DNA of 64,000 nt, taken from contig JAEYRD010000106.1 in NCBI GenBank assembly GCA_023435725.1, positions 6,780 through 70,779 on the forward strand, read 5' to 3'. The notes below the pieces were generated by a model, which did not search any database, was not told where the DNA came from, and saw only the letters and a program-made list of their open reading frames with translations. Made by a program: the position numbers and the translations under genes. The stretch comes from Pseudomonadota bacterium (GTDB lineage Bacteria; Pseudomonadota; Alphaproteobacteria; Rhizobiales; Xanthobacteraceae). This document shows, one piece after another, positions 16,996 through 26,461 of the stretch (the first letter of the stretch is position 1; each line of letters opens with the position of its first letter).

Positions 16996-19900
16996 TCAGA
17001 ACTTCACATTGAAGTTGGCGCGGAGGGATTGATCGGTGAGATCCGAGCCAATCTGGCCACTGTAGGATACGCCGAGCGTCGCGGCAGTCGTGATCGCGTA
17101 GTCGAGACCGGCTTCAATGACCGCCGCGTCGCGTCCGATCGGCACACCGCCAATCGAGAAGGCGTCGCCGCCACTCGCGAATCGCATCGTCGAGAGCGGA
17201 GTGACATCGCCGAATGCATGACGCCAGCCGACCATGCCCTTGGCCGTTACGGTCGCGCCGTTGAGGTTGAAGGTCGTCGAGGCGCGAAGGCCGAGCGTGG
17301 TGAAGATCGCATCGGTGGTCGAGCTGCCGCTCGTCAGCGCCGCCGCGCCGCCCTTCTCGGTGAAGCCGTCGGTGTTCAGGCTCACATAAGCAAGGTTGGC
17401 GAAGGGCTCGAACCGGGCCGCTCCCATAGAAGTGCCGTAACCGAACTCGCCGAAGGCCTGCGCGGTGCCGGCGTTGTAGTTGCCCTTCAGACTGTCCCCG
17501 AAGCCCGGGAACGCCACCGAGCGGCCGGTCGAGATGTCGTGCCAAGTGTAGGCAGCGCCCGTGCGGAAGGCGAGATCGCCCCAAGTCGTGCCGCCATAGA
17601 GCCCGACATGGTAGTTGTCGCTCGAGCCCGACGAACTGCGATCCCTGACGTTGAAGGTCGAGCGGCTGTAGCCACCGAGCACACCCACGCGCCAGGTGTC
17701 GCCGACACCGCCGTCGGCGCCCATGAAGAAGCCGCCGATGTCACGCCTGATCGTGGCGGCGTTGCCTTCGCCGTTCGACTGGCCCCAAGCGCCGAAGCCC
17801 CGGCCCCAGACTGCGAACCGATCGCCATTGGCGGGTGCAAGTACCGGCTTGCCGTCGACATAGGTCATGACCGGCGAGCGCACCGCACCGACCGCATCGA
17901 AGGCATCGCGCAGGCGGTCCAGCGCGGCCTCGCGCACGAAGCGGCTGTCCTCGATCATCACGCCCTTGACCGAGGCATGCACCTCACCCGAGAGCTGGTC
18001 GAAGGCGCGCCGCGCCACCGCATCGGTCGGCAGCATAAGGACGGCATCGTAGATTGGATTGCCGCTGCGCAGGCTCTCCGCGCCCGCGCCGGTCGCCCGC
18101 TGGTTCGGCGTCAGGCCGGCGGCCGCGAACGACTTGGACTGCGCCACGTCAAGATAGACATGGGTCGAGTCGTAGTGATCGACCAAGCCGATGAAGGCCG
18201 AGAGCGCGGTGTTGCCGGTCAGCGTATAGGTGCCGCTGACGCCGCCATCGGCTTGCAGCACGGTGTAATGCGTGCCGATCACATAGGGCGCTGCATCGAG
18301 CTTGACCACGTTGAGCGTGGCGCCGTTGGCGATCGTCGCCGTGCCCGTCGCATTGATGCGATCGGCCTGGCCCGTGGAGGTCAGTTCGACCTGATAGATC
18401 GAGGCTGCCGCCTGTGCGACATTGCCGTTGACGGTGAGCGTGCCGATCGAGTTGCCGGGGCCGATGATGCCGCCGGCATTGGCAACGATGCCGCCGACGA
18501 TGCCGTTGCCGCCCAGAATGCCGCCGCCCGACGCCGTCACCAGCGAGTTGGCCAGCGAGCCGTTCACCGCCAGCCGGCCACCGGTGACGAAGGTCGCGCC
18601 GGTGAGGGCGCTGGAATCTGCCGTCAGGTTGGTGCTGCCCGCAATCTGGTTGATCGTGCCGAAGCCGCCGATCGCCGCGGCGAAGGTGTAGCTGGCGTCG
18701 GTGTGGTTGAAGTTGATCGCGCCAGTACCGGAGCCGAACTGGACGTTCGACGCGTTGAGCGTGCCGGCCCCAGTCGCAGCCGATCCGACCGCACCGCCGA
18801 TGTTCAGCGCGCCGACCGAACCGGCCTGCGCCGCGACGAGGACAACAGCGCCGCCAGCCGACACCGTGCCGCCGTTCGAAATTGTCAGCGTGCCGGAACC
18901 GCTGTTGCCAACCGTGAGGCCGCTGCTATTTGTCCAGGTCGAACCGGCGCCGTCGACAACCACCGTCCCCTGAGCGCCCGGGGCATTGCCCACGATCACA
19001 GACGTGTTGGCGACCGCGCCACCATTCAGGATGTGCAGTGTGCCGGAGCCACCGTTGCCAACGGTCAGGCCTCCGCTGTTGATCCAGGTCGAGCCCGCTC
19101 CTGAGACGGCAACCGTTCCGGTCCCGGTGGCGATATTGCCGATGACGCCGCCGACGCTGTCGACCGCCCCCCCATTGACGATCGTCAGCGTGCCGGTGCC
19201 GGAATCGCCGACGAAGAGGGCCGAGCTGTTGGACCAGCTCGAACTGGCGCCGGTGACCGCGACCGTCCCGGTAGAGCCGAGAGAATAGCCGATATGGCCC
19301 ACCGTATCGCTGACTCTGCCGGCGTTCGAGATCGTCAGCGTCCCGTCGCCGCCCGAGCTCGCCCCAACATAGAGGGCCGAACTGTTGCTCCACGTCGAGC
19401 CGGCACCGTCGACCGTAGCAAAACCCTGCGAATAGTTTCCGAGATAGCCGATGACATTGCTGACCATGCCCCCGTTCGAGATAATCAGAGTTCCGGCGCC
19501 AGCCCGGCCGACGACCAGATCGGAGCTGTTGGTCCAAGTCGAGCCCGCTCCGTCGACCGTCACCGACGCCGTCGAAGACGCCGCATATCCGACGTAGCCC
19601 ATCGCGTTGCTGACGGTACCCCCATTCGAAATGGTCAGCGCAGCCGCGCCGGCCGTGCCGATCGTGAGGTTGGCGCTGTTGGTCCAGGTCGAGCCGGTAC
19701 CGTCGACGGTCACCTTGCCGGTGGATCCTGCCTGTACGCCGACAAGACCCACGGTGTTGCTGACAGCGCCGCCGTTTGAAACGATCAGCGTCCCCTCGCC
19801 GCCATCACCGACGGTGAGCTGCCCGCTGTTGGTCCAGGTCGAGCCGACGCCACTGACGGTCGCCGTGCTCGTCGAGCCGCTGAAAGCCCCTATCTTGCCG

Positions 19901-20706
19901 GCGACGCTGGTCACGGTGCCGCCGCCGGTCACAGTCAGTGTTCCCTGTCGGAAATTGCCGACGACCAAATTGCCGGTGTTGGTCCAGGTCGAACCTGCGC
20001 CGCTGACCGCAACCGTGCCCATATGCGTGTCGGCGATCAGGCCGTTGACGTTGACGACAAGGCCACCATTGGAAATTGTCAGCAGGCCTGTGCCCGCCTG
20101 GCCGATGGCCATGTCCGCGTTGCTGATCCAGGCCGACCCCGCTCCGTCGATGGTGGCTGTGCCGGTGGAGCCGGAAAAATAACCAACATAGGCGGCGCCG
20201 CTAAGGACCTTGCCGCCGTTCGTGACGGTCAGCGTGCCGCTGCCCGAGGTGATATGGCCAACATAGAGCGACCCGACGCTGGTCCAGGTCGAGCCGGCAC
20301 CGTCCACCGTCACCGTCCCGTTGGTCGCGCCGGTATAGCCGATCGAGCCGATGCCGTTGCTGATGAGTTGTCCGCCGTTCGAGATCGCCAAGAGGCTGTC
20401 GCCGATTGACAGGTTTTTGGCGGCCGCGTTCGGTCCCGTGATGACGGCCGAGTTCGGCGTCGTGGTCGCGATGACGACGTCGACTGCAGATGTGGGGAGC
20501 GTGCCTGTGTTCCAGTTTCCGGTCACGAACCAATCGTTGGAGGTGGCTCCCGTCCAATCAGCCGCCTTGGCGGCATCTGGGAAGGCCAAGCCGGCCGATA
20601 ACGCCAGAGCGAAAACGGAGGCCGACGACAGGAGGCGACGGGCGCGGAGCGTCCCGGGTCCGGGGGACTTCAAACATAACGCCTTGCAGCTCCGAAGATC
20701 GTCCAT
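16996..20706 (-). CDS. Autotransporter with T5SS/PEP-CTERM-type tandem repeats
   Basis: A 1236-residue type Va secretion protein. An extended signal peptide ends near AKAADW (about residue 50). The passenger holds ten tandem repeats of about 50 residues with the core GAGSTWTNS, LTVGxxGxGTLTISNGG and a Gly-rich turn, matching the T5SS/PEP-CTERM-associated repeat. A linker with TVNGNVAQAA follows, then a C-terminal beta-barrel of about 280 residues (VWGRGFGAWGQSNG to the final FNVKF, ending in Phe as barrel proteins do). The ATG at 20706 with GGAGGG 11 bases upstream is preferred over a TTG at 20730. Likely an outer-membrane adhesin-like surface protein; ligand unknown. Confidence 0.92.
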   Translation of the reverse strand: MDDLRSCKALCLKSPGPGTLRARRLLSSASVFALALSAGLAFPDAAKAADWTGATSNDWFVTGNWNTGTLPTSAVDVVIATTTPNSAVITGPNAAAKNLSIGDSLLAISNGGQLISNGIGSIGYTGATNGTVTVDGAGSTWTSVGSLYVGHITSGSGTLTVTNGGKVLSGAAYVGYFSGSTGTATIDGAGSAWISNADMAIGQAGTGLLTISNGGLVVNVNGLIADTHMGTVAVSGAGSTWTNTGNLVVGNFRQGTLTVTGGGTVTSVAGKIGAFSGSTSTATVSGVGSTWTNSGQLTVGDGGEGTLIVSNGGAVSNTVGLVGVQAGSTGKVTVDGTGSTWTNSANLTIGTAGAAALTISNGGTVSNAMGYVGYAASSTASVTVDGAGSTWTNSSDLVVGRAGAGTLIISNGGMVSNVIGYLGNYSQGFATVDGAGSTWSNSSALYVGASSGGDGTLTISNAGRVSDTVGHIGYSLGSTGTVAVTGASSSWSNSSALFVGDSGTGTLTIVNGGAVDSVGGVIGNIATGTGTVAVSGAGSTWINSGGLTVGNGGSGTLHILNGGAVANTSVIVGNAPGAQGTVVVDGAGSTWTNSSGLTVGNSGSGTLTISNGGTVSAGGAVVLVAAQAGSVGALNIGGAVGSAATGAGTLNASNVQFGSGTGAINFNHTDASYTFAAAIGGFGTINQIAGSTNLTADSSALTGATFVTGGRLAVNGSLANSLVTASGGGILGGNGIVGGIVANAGGIIGPGNSIGTLTVNGNVAQAAASIYQVELTSTGQADRINATGTATIANGATLNVVKLDAAPYVIGTHYTVLQADGGVSGTYTLTGNTALSAFIGLVDHYDSTHVYLDVAQSKSFAAAGLTPNQRATGAGAESLRSGNPIYDAVLMLPTDAVARRAFDQLSGEVHASVKGVMIEDSRFVREAALDRLRDAFDAVGAVRSPVMTYVDGKPVLAPANGDRFAVWGRGFGAWGQSNGEGNAATIRRDIGGFFMGADGGVGDTWRVGVLGGYSRSTFNVRDRSSSGSSDNYHVGLYGGTTWGDLAFRTGAAYTWHDISTGRSVAFPGFGDSLKGNYNAGTAQAFGEFGYGTSMGAARFEPFANLAYVSLNTDGFTEKGGAAALTSGSSTTDAIFTTLGLRASTTFNLNGATVTAKGMVGWRHAFGDVTPLSTMRFASGGDAFSIGGVPIGRDAAVIEAGLDYAITTAATLGVSYSGQIGSDLTDQSLRANFNVKF

Positions 20707-21148
20707 GCGAATCCAAACCCTCCGATTCAACAGCCGCTTGGCTTTGTGTTCGGAGCTATCGCATCGAGTTCCGATGCCGTCTTGCCCTGTACTGCGGGCG
20801 AATTGACCTGGAGTGCGACGCGACCGTTTTTCGACTTGGCGTTACTGCGAGGCAATGGTGGCTACGATGGCGCCTTGTGCAGCACTTCATTCTTGGCAGG
20901 CGCCAGAGCCAACAACTCGACGGATTGTTCGGCGGAAGACCGGGAACTGCCCGGGGGTTGCTATGGGCCGCCAGTCCTTCTCCGGCGATAGGCGATGCAG
21001 TTTTCGCCCTGCTTTCGTGAGCGAAGCGGCGCCTGATCGCATTCCCGCGTCATACCGCGGGATATCGTAGGTTGCTGGCCGTGTCTTGCCCTGGGAGAGC
21101 AGTGTCCTGCCCGGTCGCGGCCAGACTCGCGGATCGATATCGGTGCCG
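20707..21148. other. Intergenic region upstream of autotransporter
   Basis: About 440 bases between an AraC-type gene and the autotransporter, both on the minus strand. The autotransporter promoter should lie here. No repeat or RNA gene seen. Confidence 0.4.
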
Positions 21149-22180
21149 CTATCGGACGGAACCTGGCGTGCAGCCGAAGCGATGGCGGAACGCGCGGTTG
21201 AAGTAGGAAAGACTGCTGAAGCCGCAGGAATAGGCGATCTCGCTCACCAGCAGCTTGTCGTAGGTTCGATCAGACAAGATCTGCCGCGTTTTCTGCAATC
21301 GCAGTTCGAGGACGTGCTCAGCAAAGCTGAAGCCGGTTTCTTCCAGAAGTTCGTGAACGTAGCGGATGGACAGTCCAAGTTCCTGCGCAACCCTGCGTGC
21401 CGAGATTTCAGGACTGAGGAAGCCATCCCGGATCTTGGCCAGAATCGCCTGTGATCGCGCCGCACGCAGGCCTCGCAGGCCCGCGATCTCGGCGGCCTCA
21501 CCTTTTGCGCCGGTAGCCAGGCCGACGAGATCGACGATCGTCTCGCTCACATGCGCCACGAGATCGGGGGAGACGATGGGCGGGCCGGCTTCGAGAATGC
21601 GACAGTATCGCGTGAGCAGGCCCAACGCCTCGTTCTCGGCGTCAATCAGGAACGCCAGCCTATCATCGACATGTTTGAATGTGGTGGCGAGCACGTCGCG
21701 GGGGATCACCACATTGGCCCAGAGATTTCTGTCTCCGCCGATCATTTTCAATGGTTCGGCTGCCGAAACCAAAGCGGCTTGTCCAAGTCCGACACTATAG
21801 TCGCGGCCAACCTGCGTTCCGGCCAGCACCGTGTCGCCCCTGTTGACGAGCAGGAGATAGCCGTCACGGCCATCGTCGGCGATGTTCCTAGCCTGTCTGT
21901 TCGCCTGTTTGATGGTGCCGGCCATCTGGCCGAGAACCAGCGACCCGATGGCGGTCGCCTCGATATCCGCCTCGAAAGGGAGATTGCCGGAAACGCTGTA
22001 TTCCACCGACCAGATTTCGGCGACGTGGATGTCCTGCCAGCGGGCGAATCTCGCTTTATCGTTCAGCTCTGAAGGCAGGTCACGCGATGAGAATACCGTC
22101 TTATGCAGCAACGATGAAATCCTAGCGCAACCAACCACCTTTCGAGACGATAATGAATGAACAGGCTTTGATCTTATCAA
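21149..22180 (-). CDS. AraC-family transcriptional regulator
   Basis: A protein of up to 343 residues with an N-terminal AraC-binding-like domain and a C-terminal helix-turn-helix pair (ARRVAQELGLSIRYVHELLE, then YDKLLVSEIAYSCGFSSLSY and FRHRFGCTPGSVR). The start is uncertain: the longest frame begins with TTG at 22180, a GTG lies at 22138, and neither has a good ribosome site. It is divergent from a second AraC-type gene at 22463 and sits upstream of the autotransporter on the same strand. Confidence 0.82.
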   Translation of the reverse strand: MIRSKPVHSLSSRKVVGCARISSLLHKTVFSSRDLPSELNDKARFARWQDIHVAEIWSVEYSVSGNLPFEADIEATAIGSLVLGQMAGTIKQANRQARNIADDGRDGYLLLVNRGDTVLAGTQVGRDYSVGLGQAALVSAAEPLKMIGGDRNLWANVVIPRDVLATTFKHVDDRLAFLIDAENEALGLLTRYCRILEAGPPIVSPDLVAHVSETIVDLVGLATGAKGEAAEIAGLRGLRAARSQAILAKIRDGFLSPEISARRVAQELGLSIRYVHELLEETGFSFAEHVLELRLQKTRQILSDRTYDKLLVSEIAYSCGFSSLSYFNRAFRHRFGCTPGSVR

Positions 22181-22462
22181 GATCGACAGCTCTAGTAGTC
22201 AAATTCGATACATCTTGAATGCCCGGGGCCCTTCGGGCTGCGCTGAACGACTGCTCGCATTCCGTGATATGCCGCGGGTCTCGCTCGAAACCCGTCCCCC
22301 ATATCTGCAGCAAGCTGGCCGATAAGCCGCTAATTGAGGCCAGACGGGTATTTTGCAATGCTCCAGCCAGACATCGAGCCGGGCGCCTCTCTTGAGGGCG
22401 ACGGCAAGGTTGTCTGGTTGCGAGTGCGAACGGCGGGCGTATCGGAAGCCTAAGGGGGATGT

Positions 22463-23449
22463 GTGCAGAGAATTTTCTACAGCTCAAATGACCTGATAGG
22501 CGATGAAACACTCCGGAAAGAGCAGTGGATTTCATCGCTCTCGTCCGGCTATGCCCATCTGCATGCCGATCCGGCGATCGGCATGTCATTCGAGGGCGAG
22601 CTTAGAATTGCCCGAACCCGCGATGCAGCTTTCGGCACAATCCGTGGCACGGTCAAGTCGATATCGCGGACGACTAGCGACATCGCGGCTCACAATACGA
22701 ACAATGTCGTGCTGCTCCTGAATGCAGGGCAATACCCGCTCCGGGTCGACCAATCGGGGAAGAGCGTTGAACTTGCCCCTGGGGCGTCCGTACTCATCGA
22801 GCAGAGCGCGCCTTCGATCATTCTGGCGGGCGACGGACAATGCGGTCTTGTCGCTGCGCAGACAGAGCGGGAGCACGTTCGTCAACGATACGCTCCGTTC
22901 GAAGATCGCCTGATGACGGTCGTATCCGGCCCGTCGGTGGTCAATGGGCTTCTCCGCGCCTATGTCGATGTCCTGGTCGGGGAGACGGAATCCACGGTTC
23001 CGCTGATCAATCAGTTCGCGGCTGATCATATCGCCGATCTGATCGCGGCGGCGGCTTCGATCGCTGCTCCCAATCTGGGGGAGGACAGCGCACGGTTCGG
23101 AATCTCGAGCCGCGGGCGTCTGACGTCGGCTCGGCGCTACATCTCCCAGCGCCTCGGGGATCCTTTGTTGAGCGAGGAAGGCATTGCCGCGCATGTCCGC
23201 GTGTCCGCCAGCCAGTTGCGAAAGGACTTCGAACGCGGCGGATTGAGCGTCGGGCGCTATATCCGTGAACAAAGGTTGGAGAAAGCCGTGGCGATGTTGC
23301 GAGACCCGACCCTGCGACGCCATCGCATTATCGATATCGCGTTCGCATGCGGTTTTCGCAATCTCGTGACCTTCAACCGCGTCTTCCGAACCGCTTACGG
23401 CATCCCCCCTTCCGAACTCAGGCAGGTACGTGCGCCCCACGTCCGATGA
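22463..23449 (+). CDS. AraC-family transcriptional regulator
   Basis: A 328-residue protein with an N-terminal AraC-binding-like domain and a C-terminal DNA-binding region (EEGIAAHVRVSASQLRKDFE, then HRIIDIAFACGFRNLVTF and FRTAYGIPPSELR). Starts at GTG with AAGGGGG upstream; the overlapping ATG at 22459 is in another frame. The 280-base gap to the divergent AraC gene (21149-22180) should carry both promoters and possibly shared operators. The ligand is unknown. Confidence 0.85.
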   Translation: MQRIFYSSNDLIGDETLRKEQWISSLSSGYAHLHADPAIGMSFEGELRIARTRDAAFGTIRGTVKSISRTTSDIAAHNTNNVVLLLNAGQYPLRVDQSGKSVELAPGASVLIEQSAPSIILAGDGQCGLVAAQTEREHVRQRYAPFEDRLMTVVSGPSVVNGLLRAYVDVLVGETESTVPLINQFAADHIADLIAAAASIAAPNLGEDSARFGISSRGRLTSARRYISQRLGDPLLSEEGIAAHVRVSASQLRKDFERGGLSVGRYIREQRLEKAVAMLRDPTLRRHRIIDIAFACGFRNLVTFNRVFRTAYGIPPSELRQVRAPHVR

Positions 23450-23641
23450 AGCACCAGCACCAAGCGGCGATCCAGCAAAGGCCCCTGGAACGACATAAAC
23501 CGCGACGGCGGCAGCGGCGACTAGTCAGAGAGACCCGGGGCCGAGCTGGCCGCCTTACCTTAAGCGGAACAAAACGACGACAGGAATTGCAGACTGGTCA
23601 AACCGGTCTGATTTTGTCTCGCTCTAAATCATTGATTTTAC

Positions 23642-23718
23642 TGGCGCGCTCGGAGAGATTCGAACTCCCGACCCTCGGAATCGAAATCCGATGCTCTATC
23701 CAGCTGAGCTACGAGCGC
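23642..23718 (-). tRNA. tRNA-Arg(TCG)
   Basis: On the minus strand the sequence folds as a complete 77-base tRNA: acceptor GCGCTCG/CGAGCGC, D arm GCTC/GAGC, anticodon stem TCGGA/TCCGA with loop TTTCGAT (anticodon TCG, decoding CGA/CGG arginine codons), T arm GGGAG-TTCGAAT-CTCTC, discriminator G and encoded CCA. No integrase or duplicated 3' end is seen nearby. Confidence 0.95.
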
Positions 23719-23826
23719 CCTGACCCGAATGCCGGGCCGTCACCGACGCCACCTGACGGTGCTGGACAAGCCATCGCCGGGGCGCGTCGTTCTGACTTGT
23801 TCGAATTAGCAGAGAGGCTGGCCAAT

Positions 23827-23858
23827 AAAAAGCCCTCCCCGCCTCGTTTCGAGGCGGG
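23827..23858 (-). terminator. Rho-independent terminator for 23871-24353
   Basis: A 9-bp perfect stem (23838-23846 with 23850-23858) around a 3-base loop. On the minus strand it is followed by GAGGGCTTTTT, fitting termination of the upstream minus-strand gene. Confidence 0.65.
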
Positions 23859-23870
23859 TCGAAGGCGCTG

Positions 23871-24353
23871 TCACCAGGTCATGTTGAAGAGGCCGAAATG
23901 GGGCTGCTGTGCCACCATCATGGGCCGGCCGAACTGCGGTCCGAACTGGGGCGCCGGATGCGCCCTGGCGACCCTGCGCTTGGCTTGAACCGGTGTCTTC
24001 TTCGCTGCGCCTGCCTCGGGCTTGGGCGCAGCCGGCGTGAACTGAGCGAACGTCTCGCGCACCCGCGCCTTGGCGGACATGTCGGCCAACGCCGGCGACA
24101 CGCTCTCCTGCACCGGCGGCTGTGGCGCAACGACCGCGGCGGTGACCACCGGCGCGGCAATCGCCGGCTGGCTGGTGTCAAGCACGACGCGATCGGGCAA
24201 GTGGCGATCGGACCGGATGCGGATCAGCGGCTGGTCGTTGCCCGCAGTGGCGATGGCCTGCGCGGCCGGCCCTGACGGCAGAACGTAATCCACCACAAAC
24301 AACAGTGCGAGCAAGGCTCCACCGACGAACATGAAATACCGAAAGATGGGCAT
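23871..24353 (-). CDS. Hypothetical membrane-anchored protein
   Basis: A 160-residue protein with one N-terminal membrane helix (YFMFVGGALLALLFVVDYVL), then a Pro/Ala-rich region, an RIRSDRHLPDRVV segment, and a basic Lys/Ala/Gln-rich C-terminus (KKTPVQAKRRVARAH). It ends in a Met/Phe/Gln-rich tail (FGLFNMTW). I do not recognise a named family; this type is widespread as a small conserved membrane protein in Bradyrhizobium-like genomes. Most of the chain is predicted periplasmic. A terminator follows. Confidence 0.72.
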   Translation of the reverse strand: MPIFRYFMFVGGALLALLFVVDYVLPSGPAAQAIATAGNDQPLIRIRSDRHLPDRVVLDTSQPAIAAPVVTAAVVAPQPPVQESVSPALADMSAKARVRETFAQFTPAAPKPEAGAAKKTPVQAKRRVARAHPAPQFGPQFGRPMMVAQQPHFGLFNMTW

Positions 24354-24519
24354 CGACCGCGCTCCGCCCCCCGCAGCCCCGCGTGGGTTCCTCGCCTTAA
24401 CCGGCGATCCTCTAATTGGTTCCTAGCCCGGCCCTTCGGTTCAAATGGTGACGCCAAGTTTTTTGACCAAGCACCAGGGAGGGTAACTTTTCCGCTACCA
24501 GAAAGTGCGCCCTCTACCT

Positions 24520-25092
24520 CTACGCGCGCCGTGCCGCGACCAGCGAACACTTCGCCTGGTCGGCATTCACGTTGACGAAACCGACAGGGATACGCGCAAA
24601 GGTCTTGCGGCTCTTCATGCTGACCGCGTCCGCCAGCACGCGGCTGCGGTTGGTGAGATGACTGCCGTCGCGCCGCGCAAATGCGCAGACGATCTCGACA
24701 TCCTTCACGGCATAGTCATTGTCATTTCGCAGCGTGAAAGTCACCAGCGCCTTCGAGCCAAGGCCGCCGCGCCGCCAGGTCTGCGAGGAAATCCTGAGGC
24801 GATCGAGTTCAGCCATTGCCGAGGCCCGAGGTTCGGAAGCCGGCGCGACCGCGGCTGCCGCATCGCTCGAAGGAGCCATCTCGACGGATGCCAGTTTCGA
24901 CTTCACCGGTTGGGCGCCGTTGCCTTTGGAGAGGGGCAGCAACATCCAGACACCACAGCCGACGATGGTTGCCGCCAGCAGCCACAACAGGCCGCGGCCG
25001 AATGAGACGCTCGCAATTGTCACGGCCCGCGCCAGTCTCTCGCCGATCCCGGCGAAGCGTCGCAATCCGATCCGATCGAGCCTGGCGTTCAT
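24520..25092 (-). CDS. Hypothetical membrane protein
   Basis: A 190-residue protein with a basic N-terminus, a membrane helix at about 34-52 (LLWLLAATIVGCGVWMLL), an Ala/Pro/Ser linker, and a folded C-terminal part (residues 120-190) with LVTFTLRNDNDYAVKDVEIV and a Cys pair (IVCAF and AKCSLV). The beta-rich C-terminus looks like a small extracytoplasmic domain. No known function. The ATG at 25092 has only a weak ribosome site. Confidence 0.72.
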   Translation of the reverse strand: MNARLDRIGLRRFAGIGERLARAVTIASVSFGRGLLWLLAATIVGCGVWMLLPLSKGNGAQPVKSKLASVEMAPSSDAAAAVAPASEPRASAMAELDRLRISSQTWRRGGLGSKALVTFTLRNDNDYAVKDVEIVCAFARRDGSHLTNRSRVLADAVSMKSRKTFARIPVGFVNVNADQAKCSLVAARRA

Positions 25093-25270
25093 GGTCGCAT
25101 CACCGATAGCGGCCGCAGCGCGTTCGACGACGGACCCGGCCGCTACTTACCTTAATCCGGCAGGCGAACTAAGGTTCCCGCGCGTGCGAATCGGCAAGAA
25201 CAGTGGCGATCACCGGATAGCGCCGCTAACATCCGCTGCACCATCGAAGACCCCGTCGGGAGGAAATGAA

Positions 25271-25657
25271 ATGCCAGTCGCCGTCACTTGGGATCACGTC
25301 CATCTGCGCAGCCCCGATCCGGAGGCTACGGCGGCTTGGCTGCGAGACATCCTCGGTGGCGAGATCGTGCGCGCGCCTGGACGAATCGACGTCAATCTCG
25401 GCGGAGCCAGGATCTTCATTGCGCCGCTCGAAGGCGACAGCGCCGTCAACCCGCCGCCGCCGCACCCCCATCAGGGTCTCGACCATTTCGGCCTCTCGGT
25501 GAAGGACATCGACGCCGTGGCAGCAGAGATCAAGGCCAAGGGGGTTACGTTCACGCGCGAGCCGACGACGATCCGGCCCGGCGTCCGCATCTGCTTCATC
25601 CGCGGCCCCGAAGGTATCTCCATCGAGCTGCTTGAGCGCGACAAGAAATACACCTGA
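25271..25657 (+). CDS. VOC (glyoxalase/bleomycin-resistance fold) protein
   Basis: A 128-residue vicinal-oxygen-chelate protein: two beta-alpha-beta-beta-beta units, the first starting TWDHVHLRSPDPEATAAWL and the second LDHFGLSVKDIDAVAAEI. The pattern H...E with a late SIELLE fits metal-binding dioxygenases or lyases of this family. The start is the ATG at 25271 with GGGAGGAA upstream; the longer open frame back to 24719 runs antisense to the gene above. The exact reaction cannot be told from sequence. Confidence 0.87.
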   Translation: MPVAVTWDHVHLRSPDPEATAAWLRDILGGEIVRAPGRIDVNLGGARIFIAPLEGDSAVNPPPPHPHQGLDHFGLSVKDIDAVAAEIKAKGVTFTREPTTIRPGVRICFIRGPEGISIELLERDKKYT

Positions 25658-25683
25658 CGCACCGCATAGGCGTCGACGAGAAG

Positions 25684-25706
25684 CCGGGCGTACTGTCGCC
25701 CGGTTA
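25684..25706. terminator. Hairpin between convergent genes
   Basis: Perfect 7-bp stem (ccgggcg 25684-25690 with cgcccgg 25697-25703) with short A and T flanks, lying between the VOC gene and the convergent hypothetical gene. Confidence 0.55.
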
Positions 25707-26201
25707 AGTCATGCTACCGGGCATAAAGCAGCGGATAGTGACGCCCGCGTAGCCGTAGATCGGCCACACCATGGTACGTCCGACGCGGTTAGGCTCGGAG
25801 ATCACGGCATCCTCGGGCACGTCGACCCAGACGAAGTCCTGCTGCTGGCTGTCGACAACATAACCGAGGCGCGGAATGCGGACACGATAGTGCCCGTCCT
25901 TGCTCTCCCAATCTGTGTCCGAGAGCGCGGAACCATCGGCATCGGAGCAGCACGGCCCCTTGCCGCTGCGCAAACCGTCGAACCAGGCCTTCAATTCGGC
26001 ATTGGTGTTGACGAACTGGCCGCGATCGCGCGCGTGGCCGAATGGCCCAGCGAACGCAATCAAGGCTAAGATGCAAGCGAGGCTTGCCACATTTCGCCAG
26101 CGTATCTTGCTACCCGTCCTCCAGTGCTCGCGTTTGCAATTCGTGGGACGCACACTGCACAGATGCGACTCATCGCCGCCGGAATCAGTCCAGTTGATCA
26201 C
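25704..26201 (-). CDS. Conserved hypothetical secreted protein
   Basis: Up to 165 residues. The C-terminal 120 residues are distinctive: GKGPCCSDADGS, then GHYRVRIPRLGYVVDSQ, FVWVDVPEDAVI and MVWPIYGYAGVTIRCFMPGS, which I recognise as a conserved rhizobial family of unknown function. The start is unclear: the frame opens with a GTG at 26201, but a GTG at 26090 would begin a plausible signal peptide (VASLACILALIAFAGP). Three Cys residues (a CC pair and RCF) could bind metal or form disulphides. Confidence 0.72.
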   Translation of the reverse strand: MINWTDSGGDESHLCSVRPTNCKREHWRTGSKIRWRNVASLACILALIAFAGPFGHARDRGQFVNTNAELKAWFDGLRSGKGPCCSDADGSALSDTDWESKDGHYRVRIPRLGYVVDSQQQDFVWVDVPEDAVISEPNRVGRTMVWPIYGYAGVTIRCFMPGSMT

Positions 26202-26461
26202 GTTCGTCTTGCTCCAGCACCCCGCGGCCAGTGCAACAACGGTTATGCATTTCGCGGGCCAACTTTGATCCGCATTGACGGGCCTCGCTCCATGAGCGGG
26301 ACCGTCATTGCGGTGTCACACGCAAGCCTGGACAACTACGACCCGCGTCGCAGCGGCCGGCCGCGACCATCGGCAACTGCCGCGTTGCGCGCGCAAACGC
26401 GCTTTGGCATAAAAGCTGGATCGGTCCGCCTTGGGCAATGGCGGCCGGCTGACGGGACGTT

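Noticed and set aside
16861..19104. A 747-codon plus-strand open frame
   Set aside because: It is antisense to the autotransporter repeats. High GC and regular repeats keep several frames open; it has no ribosome site and no recognisable protein sequence.
18900..20350. Regular repeats that might suggest a CRISPR array
   Set aside because: The repeats are in-frame coding units of about 50 residues in the autotransporter, without unique spacers of uniform length.
23642..23718. tRNA-Arg as an integration site for an island
   Set aside because: No integrase gene and no repeat of the tRNA 3' end were seen on either side.
24719..25270. Long N-terminal extension of the VOC protein
   Set aside because: It is antisense to the membrane protein gene 24520-25092; the VOC fold starts at ATG 25271 with a good ribosome site.
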